From the NCBI RefSeq assembly GCF_007096885.1, contig NZ_VJNO01000042.1, positions 1-58,373 of the forward strand: a stretch of DNA of 58,373 nucleotides. Reading direction: 5' to 3'. The notes under the pieces are model-generated. The model was not told the origin of the DNA. It saw nothing but the letters and a program-made list of their open reading frames with translations, and made no database searches. Both the position numbers and the translations under genes were made by a program. Source of the DNA: Streptomyces sp. 130. Lineage in GTDB: Bacteria > Actinomycetota > Actinomycetes > Streptomycetales > Streptomycetaceae. Positions 52,083-58,373 of the stretch are shown here, in pieces (positions within the stretch are counted from its first letter, which is position 1; each line of letters begins with the position of its first letter).

Positions 52083-52835
52083 ATGAGCAAGCTGCGCGTG
52101 GCCGTTCTGGGTGCCAAGGGCCGTATCGGTTCCGAGGCGGTACGAGCCGTCGAGGCCGCCGACGACCTGGAGCTGGTGGCCGCACTCGGCCGGGGCGACA
52201 AGCTGGAGACCCTCGCGGAGACCGGAGCCCAGGTCGCCGTTGAGCTGACCACCCCCGCCTCGGTGATGGAAAACCTCGAGTACTGCGTAGGCCACGGCAT
52301 CCACGCGGTGGTCGGCACCACCGGCTGGACCGACGAACGGCTCGCGCAGCTCGACACCTGGCTCGCCGCCTCCCCGGGCACCGGTGTGCTCATCGCACCG
52401 AACTTCTCCATCGGCGCGGTCCTCACCATGAAGTTCGCCCAGCAGGCGGCCCGCTACTTCGAGTCCGTCGAGGTCATCGAGCTCCACCACCCCAACAAGG
52501 CCGACGCCCCCTCGGGCACCGCCGCCCGCACCGCCCAGCTCATCGCCGCGGCCCGCCGCGAGGCGGACCGCGGCCCGCAGCCGGATGCCACCAGCACCGC
52601 CCTGGACGGGGCGCGCGGTGCCGACGTCGACGGCGTCCCGGTCCACTCGGTCCGCCTCCGCGGCCTCCTTGCCCACCAGGAGGTGCTCCTCGGCGGCGAG
52701 GGCGAGATCCTCACCATCCGGCACGACTCCCTGCACCACAGCAGCTTCATGCCCGGCATCCTGCTCGGCGCCCGCCGCGTGGCGACCACTCCCGGCCTCA
52801 CGTTCGGCCTGGAACACTTCCTCGACCTGAACTGA
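52083..52835 (+). CDS. dapB: 4-hydroxy-tetrahydrodipicolinate reductase
   Basis: DapB reduces HTPA with NAD(P)H in the lysine/diaminopimelate pathway, feeding LL-DAP cell-wall synthesis. The 250 residues show the cofactor motif VAVLGAKGRIGSEA (7-20), TTPASVMENL, VGTTGW, and the catalytic signature ELHHPNKADAPSGTA with His135, His136 and Lys139. ATG follows CAAGGAAGCAGAGCA. It lies 21 bases after the M16 peptidase gene, in the same direction. Confidence 0.96.
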   Translation: MSKLRVAVLGAKGRIGSEAVRAVEAADDLELVAALGRGDKLETLAETGAQVAVELTTPASVMENLEYCVGHGIHAVVGTTGWTDERLAQLDTWLAASPGTGVLIAPNFSIGAVLTMKFAQQAARYFESVEVIELHHPNKADAPSGTAARTAQLIAAARREADRGPQPDATSTALDGARGADVDGVPVHSVRLRGLLAHQEVLLGGEGEILTIRHDSLHHSSFMPGILLGARRVATTPGLTFGLEHFLDLN

Positions 52836-52846
52836 CTGGCCCCGCC

Positions 52847-53308
52847 ATGCGCGCAAAGATCACCTACGTCGTCACCGCTGCCGTCCTGGTCTTCTACTTC
52901 GTCCTGGTCGGCAGCCGTGGCGTCCTGCTCATCAAGCACGGCACCCTCATCACGGTGACCTTCGGGATCGCCGTGCTGGTCCTGCCGGCGATCGGCGTGT
53001 GGTTCCTGTGGAAGAACACCCAGTTCGTCCGCAGGGCCAACGCCCTGGCCGCCGAACTGGACGCGGAGGGCGGCCTTCCCGTCGACGAACTGCTGCGCAC
53101 CCCCAGCGGCCGCATCGACCGGGCCTCCGCCGACGCGGTGTTCGAACGCCGCCGCGAGGAGACGGAGGACAACCCGGGCGACTGGCGCTGCTGGTTCCGC
53201 CTGGCAGTCGCCTACCAGGACGCCCGCGACACCCCCCGGGCCCGCAAGGCGATGCAGCGGGCAATCGCCCTGCACCGGACCGGCGCCTCCAGCCCGTCCG
53301 GCGTGTGA
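52847..53308 (+). CDS. Two-helix membrane protein with TPR-like tail
   Basis: This 153-residue protein begins with two membrane helices (about 6-24, YVVTAAVLVFYFVLVG; about 34-53, LITVTFGIAVLVLPAIGVWFLW). The C-terminal part has a TPR-like element WRCWFRLAVAYQDARDTPRARKAMQRAIALH. The ATG lies 11 bases after the dapB stop, without a strong ribosome-binding site. Both ends probably face the cytosol. The family is seen next to dapB in streptomycetes; its function is unknown. Confidence 0.85.
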   Translation: MRAKITYVVTAAVLVFYFVLVGSRGVLLIKHGTLITVTFGIAVLVLPAIGVWFLWKNTQFVRRANALAAELDAEGGLPVDELLRTPSGRIDRASADAVFERRREETEDNPGDWRCWFRLAVAYQDARDTPRARKAMQRAIALHRTGASSPSGV

Positions 53309-53318
53309 GGACAAAAAA

Positions 53319-53361
53319 GAGCCGTCCGGCGATTGAGGACACCTCACTCACCGGACGGCTC
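53319..53361. terminator. Terminator between convergent membrane-protein genes
   Basis: An 11-bp stem (GAGCCGTCCGG and its complement) encloses a loop with a nested TGAGG/CCTCA stem. The A-run at 53313-53318 gives a six-U tract for leftward transcripts. The leftward gene's stop is 15 bases away. Confidence 0.85.
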
Positions 53362-53375
53362 GCGCCACGGACCCG

Positions 53376-53927
53376 CTACCGCGGGCGATACTCGTCTCCC
53401 CACGCCTCAATCGTGTCCGCGGCCCGATCGAACGCCTCCCCCCGCGCGAGAAAATCCGCGTTGGAGTCCGTGAGCAGCGGCGGCACGGCGTCCCCGCCCT
53501 TACGGACGACGATCAGCGCCTGGCCCTGCACGGTACGGGGAAACCCGAGCCACTTCACCGGCTGCTGCACCGTACGTACGGCAGTGGCCCGGCTCCACGG
53601 AACGGTCGTCGTACGGAAGAAGCCCACCCGGCGCACACCGTGCCGGCTCACCCAGGCACCGATGCGCAGCATCCGCAGGGCGCACAGGATGATCGCGAGG
53701 GCGAGCGCGAGACACGCCCCAGCCCCGGGCAGCGCTCCGGCGAACGCGATGATCATCCCGGCGATCAGGATGAACGAGGCGAGCAGCAGCAGACCGGCCG
53801 CGGCGGCGACCCGCCACGGACCGGGACGGTAGGGCCGCCGCCAGCTGTCGTGGTCGTCGAACGGCAGCGCGGCATCCTCCGCGTTCGCGTCGAATGCGCG
53901 GTCGGCCGTCAGAAAGGGCAGGGGCAC
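53376..53927 (-). CDS. Membrane protein with PH-like domain
   Basis: This 183-residue protein has about 38 soluble residues (FDDHDSWRRPYRPGPW), two adjacent membrane helices (about 39-60 and 64-84) with short connecting loop, then a 95-residue domain with WVSRHGVRRVGFFRTTTVPWSRATAV and QALIVVRKGG. This resembles the bacterial PH-like (DUF2581-type) membrane proteins. The start is ATG without a clear Shine-Dalgarno sequence. It is alone between a leftward small gene and the terminator. The function is unknown. Confidence 0.82.
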   Translation of the reverse strand: MPLPFLTADRAFDANAEDAALPFDDHDSWRRPYRPGPWRVAAAAGLLLLASFILIAGMIIAFAGALPGAGACLALALAIILCALRMLRIGAWVSRHGVRRVGFFRTTTVPWSRATAVRTVQQPVKWLGFPRTVQGQALIVVRKGGDAVPPLLTDSNADFLARGEAFDRAADTIEAWGDEYRPR

Positions 53928-54021
53928 GACTGATCCTCACTCACAAGCACGCTCGATTGCTGTGCCCGGTGAGGCTACCGAGGAGATGCCCGGACCGACC
54001 ACCCCAGGGGGTCCGTCCGGG

Positions 54022-54261
54022 TCAGCGCCCGTGCGCCGCCTCGGTCTGCTGTGTGTGCGCCGGTGCCTGCTCGGGCCCCAGCGCCGGCAGGCCGAGGAGC
54101 AGCGACCCCGCGATACCGCCGACGACGACGAGGCCGATCAGAGCGCGCCCGGCCCGTTCGGAGACCGTACTGCGGGGGCGGGGCGGCGGTGTGACGTTAC
54201 TGCGGAACCGCTCGGCCTCGGCTACGAACGAGAACGGGACGGATTCACGCCGGCGGAACAT
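54022..54261 (-). CDS. Small single-pass membrane protein
   Basis: The 79-residue product has a basic/Ser-rich N-terminus (FRRRESVPFSFVAEAERFRSNVTPPPRPRS), one hydrophobic segment (ALIGLVVVGGIAGSLLLGL, about 40-58) and a polar tail ending TEAAHGR. A good ribosome-binding site (CAAGGAGAGCCACCCC) precedes the ATG, which favours real expression. The N-terminus is probably cytosolic. It lies between a PH-like membrane protein and divergent thyX. The family is not recognised. Confidence 0.75.
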   Translation of the reverse strand: MFRRRESVPFSFVAEAERFRSNVTPPPRPRSTVSERAGRALIGLVVVGGIAGSLLLGLPALGPEQAPAHTQQTEAAHGR

Positions 54262-54458
54262 GGGGTGGCTCTCCTTGGAGTCTCTTTCAGGTGGTGCTAA
54301 CGAGTCAGACGCACGACTACCCCGATCGGTGCCCCGAATCGCCCGATGAAATCAGAAAAAACCGGAAAGACGTTCCCGCCCAAGCCGCGCGCAAACGCTG
54401 TGAGCCCGGCCCGTAGAGTGGGCGCCGCCCGAGCGACGCCATTGGAAGGATCCTGCCG

Positions 54459-55199
54459 GTGACCGACGACACCCCCGAGCCCACGAAGGCCCATTTCCGC
54501 AGCGACGTCACCGTCGACCTGGTGAAGTCCGCCGCGGGCGACGCCGACGTCCTGTTCGCCGCCCGTGTGTCCACGGCCGGTGAGCAGTCCCTGGAAGAGA
54601 TCGCCAAGGACCCCGAGCGCTCGAAGGGCCTCATCAACTACCTGATGCGGGACCGGCACGGCAGCCCGTTCGAGCACAACTCGATGACCTTCTTCATCAG
54701 CGCCCCGATCTTCGTGTTCCGCGAGTTCATGCGGCACCGCGTCGGCTGGTCGTACAACGAGGAGTCGGGCCGCTACAGGGAGCTGCAGCCGGTCTTCTAC
54801 GTCCCCGACACCTCCCGCAAGCTCATCCAGCAGGGCCGCCCCGGCAAGTACGAGTTCGTCGAGGGCACACCGGAGCAGCACGCGGTCACCAGCCGGGCCA
54901 TGGAGGAGTCCTACCGGCAGGCGTACGAGGCGTACCAGGAGATGCTGGCGGCGGGCGTGGCCCGCGAGGTGGCCCGCGCGGTGCTCCCGGTCGGCCTGTT
55001 CTCGACGATGTACGCCACGTGCAACGCGCGCTCCCTGATGCACTTCCTCGGCCTGCGCACGCAGCACGAGATGGCGAAGGTGCCCTCGTTCCCGCAGCGG
55101 GAGATCGAGATGGTGGGCGAGCAGATGGAGGCCCACTGGGCCCGGCTGATGCCCCTCACCCATGCAGCCTTCAACAGAAATGGACGCGTCGCCCCATAG
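54459..55199 (+). CDS. thyX: Flavin-dependent thymidylate synthase ThyX
   Basis: ThyX makes dTMP from dUMP using FAD, NADPH and methylene-tetrahydrofolate. The 246 residues contain HGSPFEHNSMTFFISAP and the ThyX signature RHRVGWSYNEESGRY near 90-104, with the dUMP-binding Arg and Ser, and later LMHFLGLRTQHEMAKVPSFPQREI. GTG follows TTGGAAGGATCCTGCCG. A TAGAGT -10 box lies at 54414-54419. dapA follows after a promoter and hairpin element. Confidence 0.96.
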   Translation: MTDDTPEPTKAHFRSDVTVDLVKSAAGDADVLFAARVSTAGEQSLEEIAKDPERSKGLINYLMRDRHGSPFEHNSMTFFISAPIFVFREFMRHRVGWSYNEESGRYRELQPVFYVPDTSRKLIQQGRPGKYEFVEGTPEQHAVTSRAMEESYRQAYEAYQEMLAAGVAREVARAVLPVGLFSTMYATCNARSLMHFLGLRTQHEMAKVPSFPQREIEMVGEQMEAHWARLMPLTHAAFNRNGRVAP

Positions 55200-55212
55200 A
55201 GCGGTGTCCGTA

Positions 55213-55291
55213 TTGCGGCGTTTCGAGAAGTTCATCTAGGCTGATCAAACGGACCCGGCACTGCTTGAACCCCCGAGCAGGCAGTGCCGGG
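55213..55291 (+). promoter_or_regulatory. Promoter followed at once by a hairpin between thyX and dapA
   Basis: TTGCGG (55213-55218) and TAGGCT (55237-55242) are 18 bases apart, a good principal-sigma promoter. The expected start near 55249 is only about 5 bases before an 11-bp hairpin (CCCGGCACTGC at 55254-55264 with 55281-55291), followed by CTCCTCTTGCTTG. The hairpin can be the thyX terminator, but a transcript from this promoter would begin inside it. That suggests a short RNA or an attenuator of dapA. Confidence 0.55.
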
Positions 55292-55339
55292 CTCCTCTTG
55301 CTTGTCCCCCCGAGGGGGCACCACGCGTCGAGCAGCGAG

Positions 55340-55345
55340 TAGCGT
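55340..55345 (+). promoter_or_regulatory. -10 box of leaderless dapA transcript
   Basis: TAGCGT fits TANNNT and is exactly 7 bases before the dapA ATG. No ribosome-binding site lies between, so transcription probably starts at the A of the start codon. Confidence 0.6.
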
Positions 55346-55352
55346 GTTACCC

Positions 55353-56252
55353 ATGGCTCCGATCTCCACTCCGCAGACCCCCTTCGGGCGGGTCCTCACC
55401 GCTATGGTCACGCCGTTCACGGCGGACGGCGCTCTCGACATCGAGGGCGCGCAGCGGCTCGCCACCCACCTGGTGGACGCAGGCAACGACGGCCTGATCA
55501 TCAACGGCACCACCGGCGAGTCCCCGACCACCAGCGACGCGGAGAAAGACCAGCTCGTCAGGGCCGTCCTCGAAGCGGTGGGCGACCGTGCGCACATCGT
55601 CGCCGGCATCGGGACCAACGACACCCGGCACAGCATCGAGCTCGCCCGCGCCGCCGAGCGCAGCGGCGTCCACGGCCTCCTCGCCGTGACCCCGTACTAC
55701 AACAAGCCGCCGCAGGAGGGCCTGCTGCGGCACTTCACCGCCATCGCGGACGCCACCGGCCTGCCGGTGATGCTCTACGACATCCCGGGCCGCAGCGGTG
55801 TGCCGATCGACACGGAGACGCTGGTACGGCTCTCCGAGCACCCCCGCATCGTCGCCAACAAGGACGCCAAGGGCGACCTGGGCCGCGCGAGCTGGGCCAT
55901 CGCCCGCTCGGGCCTCGCCTGGTACTCCGGCGACGACATGCTGAATCTGCCCCTGCTGTCCGTCGGCGCGGTCGGTGTGGTCTCCGTCGTCGGCCATGTC
56001 GTCACCCCGGACCTGCGGGCGCTCATCGAGGCCCACCTCGGCGGAGACGTACAGAAGGCCACCGAGATCCACCAGAAGCTGCTCCCGGTCTTCACCGGCA
56101 TGTTCCGCACCCAGGGTGTGATCACCACCAAGGCCGCGCTGACGCTGCAGGGCCTCCCGGCGGGCCCGCTCCGGCTGCCCCTGGTGGAGCTGACCGCGCA
56201 GGAGACGGCCCAGCTCAAGATCGATCTCGCCGCCGGCGGGGTAGAGCTCTGA
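55353..56252 (+). CDS. dapA: 4-hydroxy-tetrahydrodipicolinate synthase
   Basis: DapA condenses pyruvate with aspartate semialdehyde, the first step of the DAP/lysine branch. The 299-residue TIM barrel shows NGTTGESPT with Thr53/Thr54, PYYNKPPQEG, the catalytic Tyr142 (LYDIPGRSG) and Schiff-base Lys170 (IVANKDAKGD). The start is ATG in MAPISTPQTPFG; upstream reading frame lacks a ribosome-binding site, consistent with leaderless expression. Its partner dapB lies 2.5 kb to the left. Confidence 0.96.
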   Translation: MAPISTPQTPFGRVLTAMVTPFTADGALDIEGAQRLATHLVDAGNDGLIINGTTGESPTTSDAEKDQLVRAVLEAVGDRAHIVAGIGTNDTRHSIELARAAERSGVHGLLAVTPYYNKPPQEGLLRHFTAIADATGLPVMLYDIPGRSGVPIDTETLVRLSEHPRIVANKDAKGDLGRASWAIARSGLAWYSGDDMLNLPLLSVGAVGVVSVVGHVVTPDLRALIEAHLGGDVQKATEIHQKLLPVFTGMFRTQGVITTKAALTLQGLPAGPLRLPLVELTAQETAQLKIDLAAGGVEL

Positions 56253-56351
56253 CAACCGACTTCACAACTGAATACGCGAGACACAGCTGAACACGTGGGG
56301 AAACCCGCACCACAGCACCACCCAAGACAACAGCAAGTGCACGAATGACAT

Positions 56352-56384
56352 GCGCGCCACGTGCCCAAGCGGTACGTGGCGCGC
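56352..56384 (+). promoter_or_regulatory. Hairpin in the rnj leader
   Basis: GCGCGCCACGT (56352-56362) pairs perfectly with 56374-56384 around an 11-base loop. It ends 5 bases before TAAGGAGAG, the rnj ribosome-binding site. The 100 bases before it are A/C-rich and look unstructured. It could be the entry or cleavage site for autoregulation by RNase J, but that is inference. Confidence 0.55.
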
Positions 56385-56401
56385 GTGGTAAGGAGAGTCT
56401 T

Positions 56402-58087
56402 TTGAGTCATCCGCATCCTGAACTCGGCACCCCGCCGAAGCTCGCGAAGGGCGCCCTCCGGGTCACCCCGCTCGGCGGTCTCGGCGAGATCGGCCGGAAC
56501 ATGACCGTCTTCGAGTACGGCGGCCGTCTGCTCATCGTCGACTGCGGTGTCCTCTTCCCCGAGGAGGAGCAGCCCGGGATCGACCTCATCCTGCCGGACT
56601 TCACGACCATCCGGGACCGCCTGGACGACGTCGAGGGCATCGTCCTCACGCACGGCCACGAGGACCACATCGGCGGTGTTCCGTACCTCCTCCGCCTGAA
56701 GCCGGACATCCCGCTCATCGGTTCCAAGCTGACCCTCGCGCTGATCGAGGCCAAGCTCCAGGAGCACCGCATCCGTCCGTACACCCTGGAGGTGGCGGAG
56801 GGGCAGCGCGAGCGCATCGGGGTCTTCGACTGCGAATTCGTCGCGGTCAACCACTCCATCCCGGACGCCCTCGCGGTCGCCATCCGGACCCCTGCGGGCA
56901 TGGCCGTCGCCACCGGTGACTTCAAGATGGACCAGCTTCCGCTGGACGGCCGCCTCACCGACCTGCACGCCTTCGCCCGGCTGAGCGAGGAGGGCATCGA
57001 CCTTCTGCTCTCCGACTCCACGAACGCCGAGGTCCCGGGCTTCGTACCGCCCGAGCGGGACATCCAGAACGTCCTGCGCAACGTCTTCGCCAATGCGCAG
57101 AAGCGCATCATCGTGGCCAGCTTCGCCAGCCATGTGCACCGCATCCAGCAGATCCTGGACACGGCCCACGAGTACGGCCGCCGGGTCGCCTTCGTCGGGC
57201 GGTCGATGGTCCGCAACATGGGCATCGCCCGCGACCTGGGCTATCTGAAGGTTCCCGCCGGGCTCGTCGTGGACGTCAAGACTCTGGACGACCTGCCGGA
57301 CGACGAGGTCGTGCTCGTCTGCACCGGTTCGCAGGGCGAACCGATGGCGGCCCTCTCCAGGATGGCCAACCGCGACCACCAGATCCGCATCGTCCAGGGC
57401 GACACGGTCATCCTGGCCTCTTCCCTGATCCCGGGGAACGAGAACGCGGTCTACCGAGTGATCAACGGCCTCTCGCGCTGGGGCGCCAACGTCGTGCACA
57501 AGGGCAACGCCAAGGTCCACGTCTCGGGCCACGCCTCGGCCGGCGAGCTGCTGTACTTCTACAACATCTGCCGCCCGAAGAACCTGATGCCGGTCCACGG
57601 TGAATGGCGCCACCTGCGGGCCAACGCCGAGCTCGGCGCCCTGACCGGCGTGCCGAAGGACCACATCGTCATCGCCGAGGACGGTGTGGTCGTCGACCTC
57701 ATCGACGGCAAGGCGAAGATCGTCGGCAAGGTCCAGGCCGGTTACGTGTATGTGGACGGCCTCTCGGTCGGCGATGTCACGGAGAGCTCGCTCAAGGACC
57801 GCCGCATCCTCGGCGACGAGGGCATCATCTCGGTGTTCCTGGTGGTCGACAGCACCTCGGGCAAGATCGTGGGCGGCCCGCACATCCAGGCCCGCGGTTC
57901 CGGTATCGACGACGCGGCGTTCACCGCGGTCGTCCCGAAGATCGAGGACGCGCTCAACAAGTCGGCCCAGGACGGCGTGATGGAGCCGCACCAGCTCCAG
58001 CAGCTGATCCGCCGCACGGTGGGCAAGTGGGTCTCGGACACCTACCGCCGGCGCCCGATGATCCTCCCCGTCGTCGTCGAGGTCTGA
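56402..58087 (+). CDS. rnj: Ribonuclease J
   Basis: RNase J is a metallo-beta-lactamase nuclease with endo- and 5'-3' exonuclease activity in mRNA decay and rRNA maturation. The 561 residues show the zinc motif THGHEDHIGG (H84, H86, D88, H89), beta-CASP motifs SDSTNAEVPGF, VASFASHVHRIQQI and STGSQ-like CTGSQGEPMAAL, ASLIPGNE and HVSGHASAGEL, then a C-terminal domain. The TTG start follows TAAGGAGAGTCTT. It lies just upstream of the rRNA operon promoters, transcribed in the same direction. Confidence 0.96.
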   Translation: MSHPHPELGTPPKLAKGALRVTPLGGLGEIGRNMTVFEYGGRLLIVDCGVLFPEEEQPGIDLILPDFTTIRDRLDDVEGIVLTHGHEDHIGGVPYLLRLKPDIPLIGSKLTLALIEAKLQEHRIRPYTLEVAEGQRERIGVFDCEFVAVNHSIPDALAVAIRTPAGMAVATGDFKMDQLPLDGRLTDLHAFARLSEEGIDLLLSDSTNAEVPGFVPPERDIQNVLRNVFANAQKRIIVASFASHVHRIQQILDTAHEYGRRVAFVGRSMVRNMGIARDLGYLKVPAGLVVDVKTLDDLPDDEVVLVCTGSQGEPMAALSRMANRDHQIRIVQGDTVILASSLIPGNENAVYRVINGLSRWGANVVHKGNAKVHVSGHASAGELLYFYNICRPKNLMPVHGEWRHLRANAELGALTGVPKDHIVIAEDGVVVDLIDGKAKIVGKVQAGYVYVDGLSVGDVTESSLKDRRILGDEGIISVFLVVDSTSGKIVGGPHIQARGSGIDDAAFTAVVPKIEDALNKSAQDGVMEPHQLQQLIRRTVGKWVSDTYRRRPMILPVVVEV

Positions 58088-58109
58088 CCCTCCGACAGGC
58101 GCGAACTCC

Positions 58110-58148
58110 GGAGCGGGGCCCTCGATTTGCATCGGGGCGCCCCGCTCC
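58110..58148 (+). terminator. Terminator after rnj
   Basis: GGAGCGGGGC (58110-58119) pairs with GCCCCGCTCC (58139-58148); the loop can extend with CGAT/ATCG. It starts 22 bases after the stop, insulating the rRNA operon. Confidence 0.75.
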
Positions 58149-58242
58149 AGTACGTTTACGTCTCCGCCTCACCGGGAAGCAGCGAGCGCACCTGTGCGCC
58201 CCGAAGCTTCCGAGAGGGGGTGGGAATTCCGACTCAGAACTT

Positions 58243-58373
58243 CTGATAAAGTCGGAGCCGCCGGAAAGGGAAACGCGAAAGCGAAGAACTGGAAAGCGAA
58301 AAGTGCTTGACCCGCTTCGACCGGGAATCGGACACGAAAGAGTCTGATAGAGTCGGAAACGCAAGACCGAAGG
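58243..58373 (+). promoter_or_regulatory. rRNA operon promoter/leader region (16S lies beyond the window)
   Basis: Two copies of CTGATA(A/G)AGTCGGA occur at 58243-58256 and 58344-58357. They carry the -10 hexamers TAAAGT and TAGAGT, typical of Streptomyces rrn tandem promoters with poor -35 elements. TTGACC at 58307-58312 is a third promoter-like element, or belongs to another start. The surrounding GGAAAGGGAAACGCGAAAGCG and AAGACCGAAGG are A/G-rich leader words seen before Streptomyces 16S genes. The mature 16S sequence itself is not in the window. Confidence 0.8.

Overview
The window is a GC-rich actinobacterial chromosome segment, almost certainly Streptomyces. The evidence is very high third-position GC, frequent GTG and TTG starts, the gene order dxr, site-2 protease, ispG, GNAT, proS, rimP, nusA, ylxR, infB, rbfA, truB, ribF, then a type VII secretion locus containing bldB, then rpsO, pnp, dapB, thyX, dapA and rnj. 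It ends in a typical Streptomyces rRNA-operon promoter/leader. The assignment rests on remembered family features and gene order, not on a search.

Layout. Bases 1-917 hold the tail of an unknown gene and a roughly 600-bp C-rich degenerate repeat. Bases 918-5830 carry an aldehyde dehydrogenase, a long-form acyl-CoA dehydrogenase and a second EPSP-synthase-like gene with a strong hairpin on each side. Bases 5914-13233 carry the non-mevalonate isoprenoid genes dxr and ispG around an RseP-type protease, two acetyltransferases and proS. A 50-bp perfect palindrome separates proS from a leftward trio: a kinase-fold protein with a degraded catalytic loop, a DUF4439 protein and a small lipoprotein. 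Bases 15435-22390 are the transcription/translation cluster rimP-nusA-ylxR-infB-DUF503-rbfA-truB. A large pseudo-trypsin/P-loop NTPase protein lies between truB and ribF.

A leftward oligopeptide ABC operon (27270-33293) follows; its solute-binding protein has a C-terminal membrane anchor and no lipobox. The type VII secretion region (33490-47733) encodes an EspI-like MinD/ParA ATPase, an unknown protein, EccE, EccB, a frameshifted small gene, two WXG100 proteins, BldB, three-ATPase EccC and EccD. No mycosin protease is present. The right end (47910-58087) is RNA turnover (rpsO-pnp, RNase J), an M16 peptidase, lysine biosynthesis (dapB, dapA), flavin-dependent thymidylate synthase and small membrane proteins.

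The most unusual regulatory signal is the infB leader. It has three overlapping mini-ORFs (MSTR, MSTR, MSTPMK), then a 7-bp hairpin whose right arm can instead form a perfect 10-bp helix with the first infB codons, enclosing the ribosome-binding site and start codon. Other points of interest are the pseudo-trypsin/NTPase protein, the degraded kinase, a 39-bp in-frame duplication in eccC, and a promoter-plus-hairpin element between thyX and dapA.
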